Source of the DNA: JAUSIF01 sp040901465
Lineage (GTDB): Bacteria; Pseudomonadota; Alphaproteobacteria; Rhizobiales; Xanthobacteraceae
DNA length: 64,000 nt
Assembly: GCA_040901465.1 (NCBI GenBank)
Contig: JBBDYN010000028.1
Coordinates: 1-64,000 of the forward strand
Reading direction: 5' to 3'
Below the pieces are notes generated by a model, which was given only the letters and a program-made list of their open reading frames with translations, made no database searches and was not told where the DNA came from. Within the stretch, counting starts at the first letter, position 1, and each line of letters opens with the position of its first letter. A program made the position numbers and the translations under genes. Shown one piece after another: positions 26,412-35,541 of the stretch.

Positions 26412-27521
26412 TCAGGCCTCCCGCGTTTCAAAATCAATTCTCGGATCGATCCACGTATAAGTGAGATCCGAAATCAGGTTCACCGCGAGGCCGACGAGCG
26501 AGAAGATGTAGAGCGTCGCGAACACGACCGGATAGTCGCGGTTGAGCACGCTCTCGAAGCCGAGCAGCCCAAGCCCGTCGAGCGAAAAGATCGTTTCGAT
26601 CAGGAGCGACCCGGAGAAGAAGGCGCCGATGAACGCGCCCGGGAAGCCCGCGATGACGATCAGCATCGCGTTCCTGAACACGTGGCCGTAGAGGACGCGC
26701 CGCTCCGGCAGCCCCTTCATGCGCGCCGTGATGACGTATTGCTTGCGGATTTCGTCGAGGAACGAATTCTTGGTGAGCAGCGTCATAGTCGCGAACGCGC
26801 CGAGCACCATGGAGATCATCGGCAGCGTCAGGTGCCAGAAATAGTCGGCGATCTTCGCATACCAGGGCAGCAGCGAGAAATTGTCCGAAGTCAGTCCGCG
26901 CAACGGGAAGATCGAGAAGAACGAGCCGCCGGCAAACAGCACGATGAGGAGAATGGCGAACAGGAAGCCCGGGATTGCGTAGCCGATCACGATGACCCCC
27001 GAACTCCACACGTCGAAGTGCGAGCCGTCGCGCACCGCCTTGGCAATGCCGAGCGGGATCGAGATCAGGTACGTGATCAGCGTCATCCAGAGGCCGAGCG
27101 AAATCGAGACGGGCAATTTCTCGATGACGAGATTGATCACTGTCGTGTCGCGGAAATAGCTCTTGCCGAAATCGAAGCGCGCGAAATTCCAGAGCATCAA
27201 CAGGAAGCGCTCGTGTGCCGGCTTATCGAAGCCAAACTGCTTTTCGAGCTCCTTGATGAATTGCGGATCGAGCCCCTGCGCGCCGCGATATTTCGAGACG
27301 ACGGGATCGGCTGGGCCGGTGCTCCCCGCGCCCGGCCGCGCGATCTCGCTGCCGCCGCCGGAAATGCGCGACGTGGCGGAAACGTCGTCGCCGGAGAGCT
27401 GCGCGATCACGCGTTCCACGGGCCCGCCGGGCGCGAACTGCACGACCACGAAGGATACGAACAGGATCCCGAGCAGCGTCGGGATCATCAAGAGCAGGCG
27501 GCGCAGGATATAGGCGGTCAT
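26412..27521 (-). CDS. yejB: Peptide ABC transporter permease YejB
   Basis: A 369-residue permease with the DppB/OppB N-terminus (AYILRRLLLMIPTLLGILFVSFVVVQFAPGGPVERVIAQL), a periplasmic stretch with QFIKELEKQFGFDKPAHERF, and a six-helix BPD transport domain with the EAA loop (MKGLPERRVLYGHVFRNAMLIVIAGFP). Matches YejB. Located 119 bases downstream of the second substrate-binding protein gene and overlapping yejE. Confidence 0.93.
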   Translation of the reverse strand: MTAYILRRLLLMIPTLLGILFVSFVVVQFAPGGPVERVIAQLSGDDVSATSRISGGGSEIARPGAGSTGPADPVVSKYRGAQGLDPQFIKELEKQFGFDKPAHERFLLMLWNFARFDFGKSYFRDTTVINLVIEKLPVSISLGLWMTLITYLISIPLGIAKAVRDGSHFDVWSSGVIVIGYAIPGFLFAILLIVLFAGGSFFSIFPLRGLTSDNFSLLPWYAKIADYFWHLTLPMISMVLGAFATMTLLTKNSFLDEIRKQYVITARMKGLPERRVLYGHVFRNAMLIVIAGFPGAFIGAFFSGSLLIETIFSLDGLGLLGFESVLNRDYPVVFATLYIFSLVGLAVNLISDLTYTWIDPRIDFETREA

Positions 27522-27640
27522 CTTCGCAGCGTCAGACTCGGAAGGCCGCCCCCGGCGATGGATTGGAGCATTCGCTATGTCGGGTCAAGGCCCGTTGCAT
27601 GCGGGTGACAGCGCCAACCTGCGTGCGTTCGGCGGCCGGG

Positions 27641-29488
27641 TCAACCGGCGCGCGGCGCCTTCGCCGGGTCGGTCCACCAGGTGTCCGGAATGCCCCGGCC
27701 GTAACGCGGCTTTTCCTTCGGCCGCGCGAACTGGTCCCAATAGGCGATCCAGTGCGTGCCCTTGTACCAATGCGGCACCCAGTAGCGGCCGGCGCGCAGC
27801 ACGCGGTCGAGTGCGCGGCAAGCGAAGGTGAGTTCCTCGCGGTTGTTCGCCTCGATGATACGCTCCACGAGCGCGTCTACGACCGGGTCGGAAATGCCCG
27901 AGAGGTTCTGCGTGCCTTTGATCGCAGCCGACTGCGAGGTGAAGTAGGTGCGCAGCGACTCGCCCGGCGTCGAAGAAAAGCTGAAACGCTGGATCGTCAC
28001 GTCGAAATCGAAGTCGTCAACGCGCGCGCGGAACTGCACCGGATCGACGATGCGCAACGTTGCTTCGACGCCGATCGTCGCGAGGTTCTTGATGTACGGC
28101 ATGTGGTGCGGCTGAAAGCTCGGCTCCTCGATCAGAAATTCGATCTGGATGCGCTCGCCCTTGGCGTTGACGCGCCGCCCGTCCTTGATCGCAAAGCCCG
28201 CCGTTTGCAGGAGCTGTGTGGCGCGCCGCAGAAGCGCGCGGTCCTGGCCCGAGCCGTCCGAGACCGGCGGCAGGAACGGGTCGCCGAATGCTTCCGCCGG
28301 CAGCTTGTCGCGGAACGGCTCGAGCAGCGCGATCTCTTCTGGCGACGGCTTGCCCTTCGCCATCATGTCCGAATTCTGGAAATAGGAATGCGTACGATCG
28401 TAGGAATCGTACATGATGTTCTTGTTGGTCCACTCGAAGTCGAACGCGAGGATGATTGCCTCGCGCACGCGCGGGTCCTTGAATTTTTCCCGCCGCGTAT
28501 TCATGAACCAGCCCTGTGCGCCGGACGGCGTCTGGTCCGGCAGCACGTCCTTTTTCACGCGGCCGTCCTTGATCGCCGGGAAGTCGTAGCGCGTCGCCCA
28601 GATGCGCGAGGTGAATTCCTCGCGGAAGAGGTAGGAGCGAGCAGTGAAGCCCTCGAAGGCGACGTCGCGGTCGCGGTAGTATTCGTAGCGCACCACGTCG
28701 AAATTGTTTTGTCCGCGGCTCGCCGGCAGGTCCGCGCTCCACCAGTCCTTCACCCGGTCGTATTCGATATAGCGTCCGGCCTCGAACTTGCCGACGCGAT
28801 AGCCGCCCGAGCCCAGTGGGACCTCCAGCGTCGAGTCCTCGAAATTGCGCGCCGAATAATAGTCGCGCGAGAAGATCGGCAAGCTCGCGACGAACAGCGG
28901 AATTTCCCGGCCGCGCTTGGGATCGAAGCGCACGAACAATGCTGCGTCGTCCTCAGCCTTCATTTCCACCACGTCGCGCATGAGCTGACGGATGATCGGG
29001 TGGCCCTTCTCCTTCAGCGTCGTGAACGACCACGCCGCGTCATACGCGGTTAGCTTCGTGCCGTCGTGGAAGCGCGCCTCGGGCCGGATCGCAAATCGAT
29101 AAACTTGGCCGTCCGCGGAAATCCGCACGGAGCGTGCGGCAAGCCCGTACATAGCGTCCGGTTCGTCGAGCGCGCGCGCCATGAGCGTCGCGAACGTGAT
29201 CTGCATGCCCTGCGCCGCGTCGCCCTTCAGCACGTAGCTGTTGAGCGAGTTGAAGGTGAGGAAGGATTGGTTGAACTGGCGCGTTGAGCCGATATGCGAA
29301 AACAGGCCGCCCTTGGGCGCGTCCGAGTTCACGTATTCGAAATGCCGGAAGTCCGCGGGATATTTCAGGTCGCCGAACGCGGAAATGCCGTGGCTCTCGC
29401 GCTCCTGTGCGGCCGCCCATTTCGGCGCGAGAGCGCCGGCAGTGGCGCCGGCGCCGAGCACGAGAACCGAGCGCCGCGTGAGCCTCAC
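27641..29488 (-). CDS. yejA: Peptide ABC transporter substrate-binding protein (YejA-like 2, Tat-type signal)
   Basis: A 615-residue family-5 solute-binding protein (SBP_bac_5) for periplasmic capture of peptides. It opens with a twin-arginine type leader LTRRSVLVLGAGATAGALAP, unlike its upstream paralogue. Shared family blocks are LKYPADFRHFEYVNSDAPKGG, EARFHDGTKLTAYDAAWSF and DPRVREAIILAFDFEWTN. GTG 29488 overlaps the stop of the preceding paralogue (GTGA), so it is translationally coupled and the longer upstream frame is rejected. Confidence 0.9.
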   Translation of the reverse strand: MRLTRRSVLVLGAGATAGALAPKWAAAQERESHGISAFGDLKYPADFRHFEYVNSDAPKGGLFSHIGSTRQFNQSFLTFNSLNSYVLKGDAAQGMQITFATLMARALDEPDAMYGLAARSVRISADGQVYRFAIRPEARFHDGTKLTAYDAAWSFTTLKEKGHPIIRQLMRDVVEMKAEDDAALFVRFDPKRGREIPLFVASLPIFSRDYYSARNFEDSTLEVPLGSGGYRVGKFEAGRYIEYDRVKDWWSADLPASRGQNNFDVVRYEYYRDRDVAFEGFTARSYLFREEFTSRIWATRYDFPAIKDGRVKKDVLPDQTPSGAQGWFMNTRREKFKDPRVREAIILAFDFEWTNKNIMYDSYDRTHSYFQNSDMMAKGKPSPEEIALLEPFRDKLPAEAFGDPFLPPVSDGSGQDRALLRRATQLLQTAGFAIKDGRRVNAKGERIQIEFLIEEPSFQPHHMPYIKNLATIGVEATLRIVDPVQFRARVDDFDFDVTIQRFSFSSTPGESLRTYFTSQSAAIKGTQNLSGISDPVVDALVERIIEANNREELTFACRALDRVLRAGRYWVPHWYKGTHWIAYWDQFARPKEKPRYGRGIPDTWWTDPAKAPRAG

Positions 29489-31347
29489 TGCCTGACCCCG
29501 ACATTCGCCGCCCGCTTCTTGTCGAACCACCAGATGTCCGGGAAGCCATAGGAATATTCCGGCAGCTTCTCCGGATGCGCGTATCGGTCCCAGCGCGCCG
29601 TGCGCGTGACGTCGATCGTCCAGGTCGGCACCACGTAGTGGTTCCACAAGAGCACTCGGTCGAGCGCGTGGGTCGCGGCCTTCAGTTCCTCGCGGTCGGC
29701 GGCGAAAATCAGCCGCTTGATGAGCGCATCGACGGCCTCGTCCTTGATCCCCGCGTAGTTGCGCGACCCCTCCCGATCCGCCGCCTCCGTGCCCCAGAAA
29801 TCGAGCTGCTCGTTTCCGGGCGAAAGCGACTGGCCCCAGCCCGCGACCACCATGTCGTAATCGCGCGCGCGCAGACGGTTTATGTATTGCGAGGTGTCGA
29901 CGACGCGCACGCCAACTTCGATCCCGAGCCGCTCCAGTGGAGGCTTGTAGAACAGCACGATGCGCTCGAAGGCCGGGCTGTTCAGCAGGAATTCGATCGA
30001 GAACGGCTCGCCCGTCTTGGCATTTACGAGCCTGCGCTCGCGGATTTCATAGCCGGCGTCACGCAGGAGCCGCACGGCCTCGCGCAGGTTCGCTCGCCGT
30101 GCGTCCTCGGTGCCGCCAGCCGGGTTCTTGAACTCCTTGGTGAAGACTTCCGCCGGCACCTTGTCGCGCACCGTTTCCAGGATCTCAAGCTCCTTGCCCG
30201 CAGGCAGCCCGGAGGAGGCGAGCTCGGTGCCGCTGAAATAGGAATCGATCCGCTTGTACTGGTTGAAGAACAGCGTGCGGTTCATGTCCTCGAAGTCGAG
30301 CGCGTAGCTGAGCGCGAGCCGCACCCGCGCGTCCTTGAACTTGTCGCGCCGCAGGTTCGGCACGAACGCCTGCATCACGCCGCGCGCCCGCTCGGGGAAG
30401 GTTTCCAGCATCACTTTGCCTTCGCGCCGAGCGGGAAAGTCATAAGCGGTCGCCCAGCTGCGTGCCGAGCTTTCCACCCGAAAATCGTACTGATCCGCCT
30501 TGAAGGCCTCGAGTTCCACCGTGTCGTCTCGGAAATATTCGTATCTGATTTCGGCGAAATTATCCTGGCCGATCTTCACCGGCAGCTTCGCGCCCCAATA
30601 ATCTGGCACGCGCTCGTAGGAAATGGTGCGGCCGGGGACGATGCTCTTGATCCGGTACGGTCCGCTGCCGAGTGGCGGCTCGAGTGTGCCGGCGGCGATG
30701 TCGCGCGGCCGGTCTTGCGCGTCCTTGCCGGTCCACCAGTGCTTCGGCAGCACGACGATCTGGCCGACGATCTGGGGCAGCTCGCGGTTGCCGGGCGCAT
30801 CGAACGTGAACGTCACGTCGCGCTGGCCGGTCTTCTCCGCCTTCGTCACGTGGCGATAATAGAAGCGCTGGTTCGGATTGAGCTTCACGAGATTTTCGAA
30901 GCTCCACACCACGTCCTCGGGCGTCACCGGATTGCCGTCGTGCCAGCGCGCTTCCTGGCGCAGCCGGTAGGTGACGGTGGACCAGTCGGTCGGATGACGC
31001 GCGGCTTCCGCGAGCAGCCCATATTCGGTCGCCACCTCGTCGAGCGCCGATGCCATCAAGGTATCGTAAATGAGCGTGATGCCCGCCGCCGCCGTGCCGC
31101 GCGGGATGACGAAATTCAGATTGTCGAAGCTGCCGTCGACGCCGAGCCGCACCAGCCCGCCTTTGGGCGCGTTCGGGTTCACGTAATTGAACTGCTTGAA
31201 GTCCGCCGGATATTTCGGCGTGCCCATGAGCGAAAGGCCGTGCTTCCACTCGGCGTCGCTCGCGGAAACAGGCATCGAAGCGACGAACAGAAGCGCGGCG
31301 AGCGCGGTTCCTCGGCCGAGCGTGGACGAATTGAATTGGCGGCGCAC
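29485..31347 (-). CDS. yejA: Peptide ABC transporter substrate-binding protein (YejA-like 1, Sec signal)
   Basis: A 620-residue family-5 periplasmic binding protein with an ordinary Sec leader (GTALAALLFVASMPVSASD). Conserved blocks are PKYPADFKQFNYVNPNAPKGG, EARWHDGNPVTPEDVVWSFE and DARVRLALSYALDFEDMNRTLF. It resembles YejA of the microcin C/oligopeptide importer and is a paralogue of the next gene. GTG 31347 follows GGAGCCAATT. First gene of the yej operon. Confidence 0.92.
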   Translation of the reverse strand: MRRQFNSSTLGRGTALAALLFVASMPVSASDAEWKHGLSLMGTPKYPADFKQFNYVNPNAPKGGLVRLGVDGSFDNLNFVIPRGTAAAGITLIYDTLMASALDEVATEYGLLAEAARHPTDWSTVTYRLRQEARWHDGNPVTPEDVVWSFENLVKLNPNQRFYYRHVTKAEKTGQRDVTFTFDAPGNRELPQIVGQIVVLPKHWWTGKDAQDRPRDIAAGTLEPPLGSGPYRIKSIVPGRTISYERVPDYWGAKLPVKIGQDNFAEIRYEYFRDDTVELEAFKADQYDFRVESSARSWATAYDFPARREGKVMLETFPERARGVMQAFVPNLRRDKFKDARVRLALSYALDFEDMNRTLFFNQYKRIDSYFSGTELASSGLPAGKELEILETVRDKVPAEVFTKEFKNPAGGTEDARRANLREAVRLLRDAGYEIRERRLVNAKTGEPFSIEFLLNSPAFERIVLFYKPPLERLGIEVGVRVVDTSQYINRLRARDYDMVVAGWGQSLSPGNEQLDFWGTEAADREGSRNYAGIKDEAVDALIKRLIFAADREELKAATHALDRVLLWNHYVVPTWTIDVTRTARWDRYAHPEKLPEYSYGFPDIWWFDKKRAANVGVRQ

Positions 31348-31458
31348 AATTGGCTCCGTTGCTAATTCCGCCCCCTAGGCGAGATTCACGTCAATTATGA
31401 CGCATTTGCGCGGCGCTGCCAGCGCAACCGGACCGCTAACGTATTCTTGAAGATAGCC

Positions 31459-32067
31459 TTACTGCTTCGTCGCCGGTGGCGTCTGTTGTTTTTCCGCCGG
31501 CGCGGGCTGCTTCGCGGCACCCTCTTCCGGCTTCGGCAGCGGCTTCGGGCTGTCAGCGAGCGTATTCAGATAGGCGATGACGTCCGCGCGTTCTTCCGGC
31601 CGGCGGATGCCGACGAACGCCATCGAGGTCCCTTTGACCTCGGCCCGCGGGTTGGTGAGATACTTATCCAGGTTCTCGAAATCCCATGCGCCGCCTTGCT
31701 GCTTCATCGCGCCCGAGTAGGCGAAGCCTTGCGCGTGCGCGCGCGGACCGCCGATCACGCCCCAGAGGTTCGGGCCGACCTTGTTCGGGCCTCCCTTTTC
31801 GAAGCTGTGGCAGGCGAGACACTTCTTTGCCGCCGCCTCACCCTTCTTGGGGTCGGCCTTGGCGAGCCGCGCCGCGATCGGTTCGGCCGGCGGGATCGCG
31901 GCCTGCGCGCTGCCCGCGGCCGGCGCTTCCGGAACGGCGATATCGTAACCGGGTTTTGCCGGCGTGTGCGGGGCGAAAATTCCGTTGGCAATGATGTTCA
32001 GGGCGAGCGTGAATAGGCAGGTGCCGAGCACCGCGCCCAAGATTTTATTGAGTTCGAATCCGTCCAT
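31459..32067 (-). CDS. cycM: Membrane-anchored cytochrome c (CycM/c552 type)
   Basis: A 202-residue class I cytochrome c with an uncleaved N-terminal anchor (ILGAVLGTCLFTLALNIIANGIF), an Ala/Pro linker and a haem-binding CLACH (Cys83, Cys86, His87) with distal Met in GTSMAFVGI. The C-terminal tail is Lys/Pro-rich. CycM-type cytochromes carry electrons from the bc1 complex to aa3 oxidase. ATG 32067 gives the family N-terminus (MDGFELNKILGA). Divergent from kdsB. Confidence 0.9.
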   Translation of the reverse strand: MDGFELNKILGAVLGTCLFTLALNIIANGIFAPHTPAKPGYDIAVPEAPAAGSAQAAIPPAEPIAARLAKADPKKGEAAAKKCLACHSFEKGGPNKVGPNLWGVIGGPRAHAQGFAYSGAMKQQGGAWDFENLDKYLTNPRAEVKGTSMAFVGIRRPEERADVIAYLNTLADSPKPLPKPEEGAAKQPAPAEKQQTPPATKQ

Positions 32068-32184
32068 TTCAGCCGCTCCACCCGGACCGGGCAGACCTAC
32101 TAGCTTTGCCCCGGGTGGCGCAACCCGTATAAGGGCCGCAACTGCTGCTACTTGTTGCCGCTCCGGCGGCTTTATCCGCGCCCC

Positions 32185-32952
32185 ATGACCCGCCCCGAAT
32201 CCACCACCGCCGATGCCATCGTGCTGATCCCAGCGCGCATGGCGGCGACGCGTTTGCCGGGGAAGCCGCTCGCCGAGATCGGCGGTAAGCCGATGATCGT
32301 TCACGTCGCCGCGCGTGCGGTGGAGGCCGGGGTCGGACCTGTTTGGGTCGCGACCGACGCGCCGGAAATCGTCAAGGCGCTCGAGGCCGCCGGCAACAAG
32401 GCGGTGCTCACCCGCACGGACCATGTGTCCGGCTCCGATCGCATTTTCGAGGCGCTCGGCAAGGTTGATCCCGCGGGCAAGGCAGGTGTCGTGCTCAATA
32501 TCCAGGGCGATCTGCCGACGCTTGAGTCGAAGACGATCCGCGCCGCACTCGCCGCACTCTCCGACCCCGCCGTCGACATCGCGACCGTTGCCGCCGAGAT
32601 CCGGGACGAGCGCGAGCGAACCGATCCGAACGTCGTCAAGGTCGTCGGCACGCCAGTCGCGAACGATCGCCTGCGCGCGCTTTATTTCACCCGCGCCACC
32701 GCGCCCGCGGGCGAGGGCCCGCTTTACCATCACATCGGGCTCTACGCATATCGCCGCGCGGCGCTGGAAAAATTCGTCAAGCTGAAGTCGTCGCCGCTTG
32801 AGTTGCGCGAGCGGCTCGAGCAATTGCGCGCGCTGGAGGCGGGCATGCGCATCGACGTCGCCATCGTTGACGCAGTCCCCCTCGGCGTCGATACTCCGGC
32901 CGACCTCGAAAAGGCCCGCGCGCTGCTGGGCGGGCGGCCAAATCACCCATGA
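32185..32952 (+). CDS. kdsB: 3-deoxy-manno-octulosonate cytidylyltransferase
   Basis: A 255-residue nucleotidyltransferase that activates KDO as CMP-KDO for lipid A core synthesis. Signature motifs are IPARMAATRLPGKPLAEIGGKPMI at the N-terminus, HVSGSDRIFEAL, NIQGDLP, and HIGLYAYRR...LELRERLEQLRALE. The start is ATG 32185, with the Rhizobiales extension TRPESTTADAIV. It overlaps pheA by four bases (ATGA at 32949). Confidence 0.95.
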   Translation: MTRPESTTADAIVLIPARMAATRLPGKPLAEIGGKPMIVHVAARAVEAGVGPVWVATDAPEIVKALEAAGNKAVLTRTDHVSGSDRIFEALGKVDPAGKAGVVLNIQGDLPTLESKTIRAALAALSDPAVDIATVAAEIRDERERTDPNVVKVVGTPVANDRLRALYFTRATAPAGEGPLYHHIGLYAYRRAALEKFVKLKSSPLELRERLEQLRALEAGMRIDVAIVDAVPLGVDTPADLEKARALLGGRPNHP

Positions 32953-33812
32953 CCAAGAAGCGCAAAACCATCGTCTTCCAGGGCGAGCCGGGTGCCAACT
33001 CGCACATCGCTTGCCACGAGTCCTATGCCGAGCTCGAGGCGGTGCCGTGCCCGACCTTCGAGGACGCATTCGCGTCCGTGGGCGGCGGCGATGCCGACCT
33101 CGCCATGATCCCGATCGAGAACTCGGTCGCGGGCCGCGTCGCCGACATCCATCACTTGATGCCGCACTCCGGCTTGCACATCGTCGCCGAGCATTTTCTC
33201 CCGATCCGGCATCAATTGATGGCGCGCAAGGGCGCGACGCTGAAGACCATCAAGACCGTGCAAAGCCACATCCACGCGCTCGGCCAATGCCGCAATATGA
33301 TCCGTAAGCTCGGCTTGAAGACCGTGATCGGCGCCGACACCGCGGGCTCCGCACGTCAGATCGCAGAGTCCGGCGACAACACGCACGCAGCGATCGCCTC
33401 GCGCCTTGCCGCCGATATCTACGGACTTGAGATCCTCGCCGGGGACATCGAGGACGAGGCGCACAACACGACGCGCTTCATCGTGCTCTCGCGCGAGCCG
33501 GATTGGGTGGCGCAGGGAAACGGTCTGACTGTGACGACGTTCGTATTCCGCGTGCGCAACGTGCCCGCCGCGCTCTACAAGGCGCTCGGCGGCTTCGCCA
33601 CAAACGGCGTCAACATGACGAAGCTCGAATCCTACCAGATCGGGGGCAGCTTCTTTGCCACCTTGTTCTACGCCGACGTGGAAGGCCATCCCGATGACCG
33701 GCGGCTGAAGCTCGCACTCGAGGAGCTCGCGTTTTTCTCGGCCGAGCTGAAGATTCTCGGCGTCTATCCGGCGCATCCGTACCGTGCGCAGGGCCAGGAA
33801 ACGTTGGACTAG
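32949..33812 (+). CDS. pheA: Prephenate dehydratase
   Basis: A 287-residue monofunctional prephenate dehydratase converting prephenate to phenylpyruvate in phenylalanine synthesis. The dehydratase domain (about 1-185) has FQGEPGANSHIA, IPIENSVAGRV and the TTRFIVLSR motif; the C-terminal ACT domain holds NGVNMTKLESYQIGGSFF, the phenylalanine-binding region. Coupled to kdsB by overlap; converges on nudC, whose stop overlaps its own by four bases. Confidence 0.95.
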   Translation: MTKKRKTIVFQGEPGANSHIACHESYAELEAVPCPTFEDAFASVGGGDADLAMIPIENSVAGRVADIHHLMPHSGLHIVAEHFLPIRHQLMARKGATLKTIKTVQSHIHALGQCRNMIRKLGLKTVIGADTAGSARQIAESGDNTHAAIASRLAADIYGLEILAGDIEDEAHNTTRFIVLSREPDWVAQGNGLTVTTFVFRVRNVPAALYKALGGFATNGVNMTKLESYQIGGSFFATLFYADVEGHPDDRRLKLALEELAFFSAELKILGVYPAHPYRAQGQETLD

Positions 33813-34762
33813 CGCAGAACGTCCGGCCCGCGCTCCACGTACGCGCGGATAATGTGATACGCGACCGCGGCGGGTGGTGGCGTCGCGAGCCCGTCCGGAT
33901 GCTTGCGCAGGAGCATGAGCGCGGCTTCTTCTCGCGACACCCAGCGCGCGTCTTCGATCTCATTGCGATCGATGTTGAGGCCGGTCGTGGTCGCCTCCGC
34001 GTGGCAGCCGATCATGATCGACATCGGAAATGGCCAGGGCTGCGACGCGAAATAGGCCACGCGTCCGACTTTAATGCCGGCTTCCTCGCGCGTCTCGCGC
34101 CGTACCGCCTCCTCGAACGATTCGCCGGGCTCCACGAACCCGGCGAGGCAGGACCACATGTTCGTGACGAACCGCGCGGAGCGCCCGAGCAGGCAGCGCT
34201 CGCCGTCGATCGCGAGCATGATCACGCACGGGTCGGTACGGGGGAAATGTTGGGCGCCGCACGCCGCGCAATCGCGCCGCCAGCCTGCTTCGGTGACCTT
34301 CGTCGGCGCACCGCAATTCGCGCAGAAGCGGTTGCGTGCGTGCCAGGTGAGAACCGCCTTGGCCGTCGCGATCGGCTGCAGATGATCCGGCGCCACCAAT
34401 CCCTGCACCGCGATCGAGCGCAGATCGATCACGAGATGATCGTCGCGCGCCTTCAGTTGTTCGGCGACGTCAGACGCGATCGCGTAGCCGAGCCATGCAG
34501 CGTCTCCCGCTGTCCCGAGAAAGACTGGCTCCCCCGTTGCACCCAACGCTCGCGCTTCGGCGACCGGGAATAGCGGATCGGACGCACCTCCGGCCCTGCG
34601 GAGCACGACGAGCTCGCCACCGATCAAGACGGTGCGTGCGTTGGGATGTTTGCTCGCGGTCTCGACGAACTGCGCATCGGTTCGCCGCTCGCTCGCGCGA
34701 TCGAGCGAGGAGGTGACATAGGCGAGGCGCGGCCACGGACCGAGATCGAAGGGAGCGGGCAT
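33809..34762 (-). CDS. nudC: NAD(+) diphosphatase NudC (NADH/NAD-RNA decapping)
   Basis: A 317-residue Nudix hydrolase. A variable N-terminal domain is followed by a zinc ribbon (Cys147, Cys150, Cys165, Cys168) and the Nudix box GFVEPGESFEEAVRRETREE (from Gly208), with the NADH-specific SQPWPFPMSIMIG motif. It splits NAD(H) and can remove NAD caps from RNA. ATG 34762 is preferred, as ATG 34816 adds an unsupported tail. Neighbours a HIT gene on the same strand. Confidence 0.93.
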   Translation of the reverse strand: MPAPFDLGPWPRLAYVTSSLDRASERRTDAQFVETASKHPNARTVLIGGELVVLRRAGGASDPLFPVAEARALGATGEPVFLGTAGDAAWLGYAIASDVAEQLKARDDHLVIDLRSIAVQGLVAPDHLQPIATAKAVLTWHARNRFCANCGAPTKVTEAGWRRDCAACGAQHFPRTDPCVIMLAIDGERCLLGRSARFVTNMWSCLAGFVEPGESFEEAVRRETREEAGIKVGRVAYFASQPWPFPMSIMIGCHAEATTTGLNIDRNEIEDARWVSREEAALMLLRKHPDGLATPPPAAVAYHIIRAYVERGPDVLR

Positions 34763-34816
34763 GAAGTTTCTTCGCGGCGGGAACGGGACGCTCGCACGCG
34801 CACTTGCATGGTGCAA

Positions 34817-35233
34817 CTAATCGAAGCCGAATCCACGCCGCAGTATGCGCACGAGCTCGGCCCGCGCTCCGGGCTCGTAGGGCACGCGGTCACCGCGGCC
34901 CCAGACCGGGGCGGGCCACGCCGCGTCGCCCTGGAAGCGCGCGATCACGTGCACGTGCAATTGACGCACCACGTTGCCGAGTGCCGCGACGTTCAATTTG
35001 TAGGGCGAAGTCGCTGCATTCAGCGCGTCCATGGCCGCGCCGATTTCTTCCAGGAGCAGCATCCGGTCCTTCGGTGAAAGGTCGATGATTTCCACAAGGC
35101 CCCCACGCCGCGGCACGAGCACGATCCACGGATAGCGCGCGTCGTCGAACAGGAGCACGCGGCAGACCGGCAGCTCCCCGAGCGCACAGGATTCGGCGGC
35201 GAGCCTTGGATCGAGCGCGAATTCATCCGGCAT
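34817..35233 (-). CDS. HIT family protein
   Basis: A 138-residue histidine-triad protein, probably a nucleotide hydrolase or transferase. The motif reads RQLHVHVIARF, so the first His of the usual H-x-H-x-H is Gln and the last two remain; this variant occurs in related Hyphomicrobiales proteins. It starts at ATG 35233 (MPDEFALDPRLAAES), and the longer frame to 35395 is not supported. Same strand as nudC, 54 bases upstream. Confidence 0.85.
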   Translation of the reverse strand: MPDEFALDPRLAAESCALGELPVCRVLLFDDARYPWIVLVPRRGGLVEIIDLSPKDRMLLLEEIGAAMDALNAATSPYKLNVAALGNVVRQLHVHVIARFQGDAAWPAPVWGRGDRVPYEPGARAELVRILRRGFGFD

Positions 35234-35336
35234 TATCGAAGCCTCATCCTGACGAGCCGCGCTCAGCACGGCGTCTCGAAGGATGAGGCGCTTGAACATC
35301 CTGTGCAACTTACGAATCTTGCCCGCCGTCCGATGC

Positions 35337-35367
35337 TTGCCTTCCCCAATCGGAGGGTCGATATAGA
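35337..35367 (+). promoter_or_regulatory. Candidate promoter of the SRP RNA gene
   Basis: TTGCCT (35337-35342) and TATAGA (35362-35367) separated by 19 bases, positioned so that transcription would begin close to the first base of the RNA stem at 35371. The spacer is longer than ideal. Confidence 0.4.
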
Positions 35368-35370
35368 GGC

Positions 35371-35467
35371 GGGAGGTTGGCGGTGGACGAGCCACTCGCC
35401 AACCGGGTCAGGTCCGGAAGGAAGCAGCCCTAACGAGACCGGTTCGGGTTACCGGTCCAACCTCCCA
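35371..35467 (+). ncRNA. ffs: Signal recognition particle 4.5S RNA
   Basis: The apical SRP consensus GGTCAGGTCCGGAAGGAAGCAGCCCTAA is present (35406-35433), and the ends pair: GGGAGGTTGG (35371-35380) with CCAACCTCCC (35457-35466). This RNA binds Ffh and targets membrane proteins for co-translational insertion. Position immediately upstream of dnaX is the standard alphaproteobacterial location. Ends are estimated from the terminal stem. Confidence 0.96.
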
Positions 35468-35541
35468 CCCTCCTTTTCCGGATCGACGGGCCAAAAAACG
35501 CGCAACTTGGCCGGCGCAACCGGAGACGAATTGAGTAAGGC

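Noticed and set aside
34817..35233. HIT protein with incomplete histidine triad as a possible dead enzyme
   Set aside because: The Q-x-H-x-H variant is shared by related proteins, and the catalytic and last His remain.
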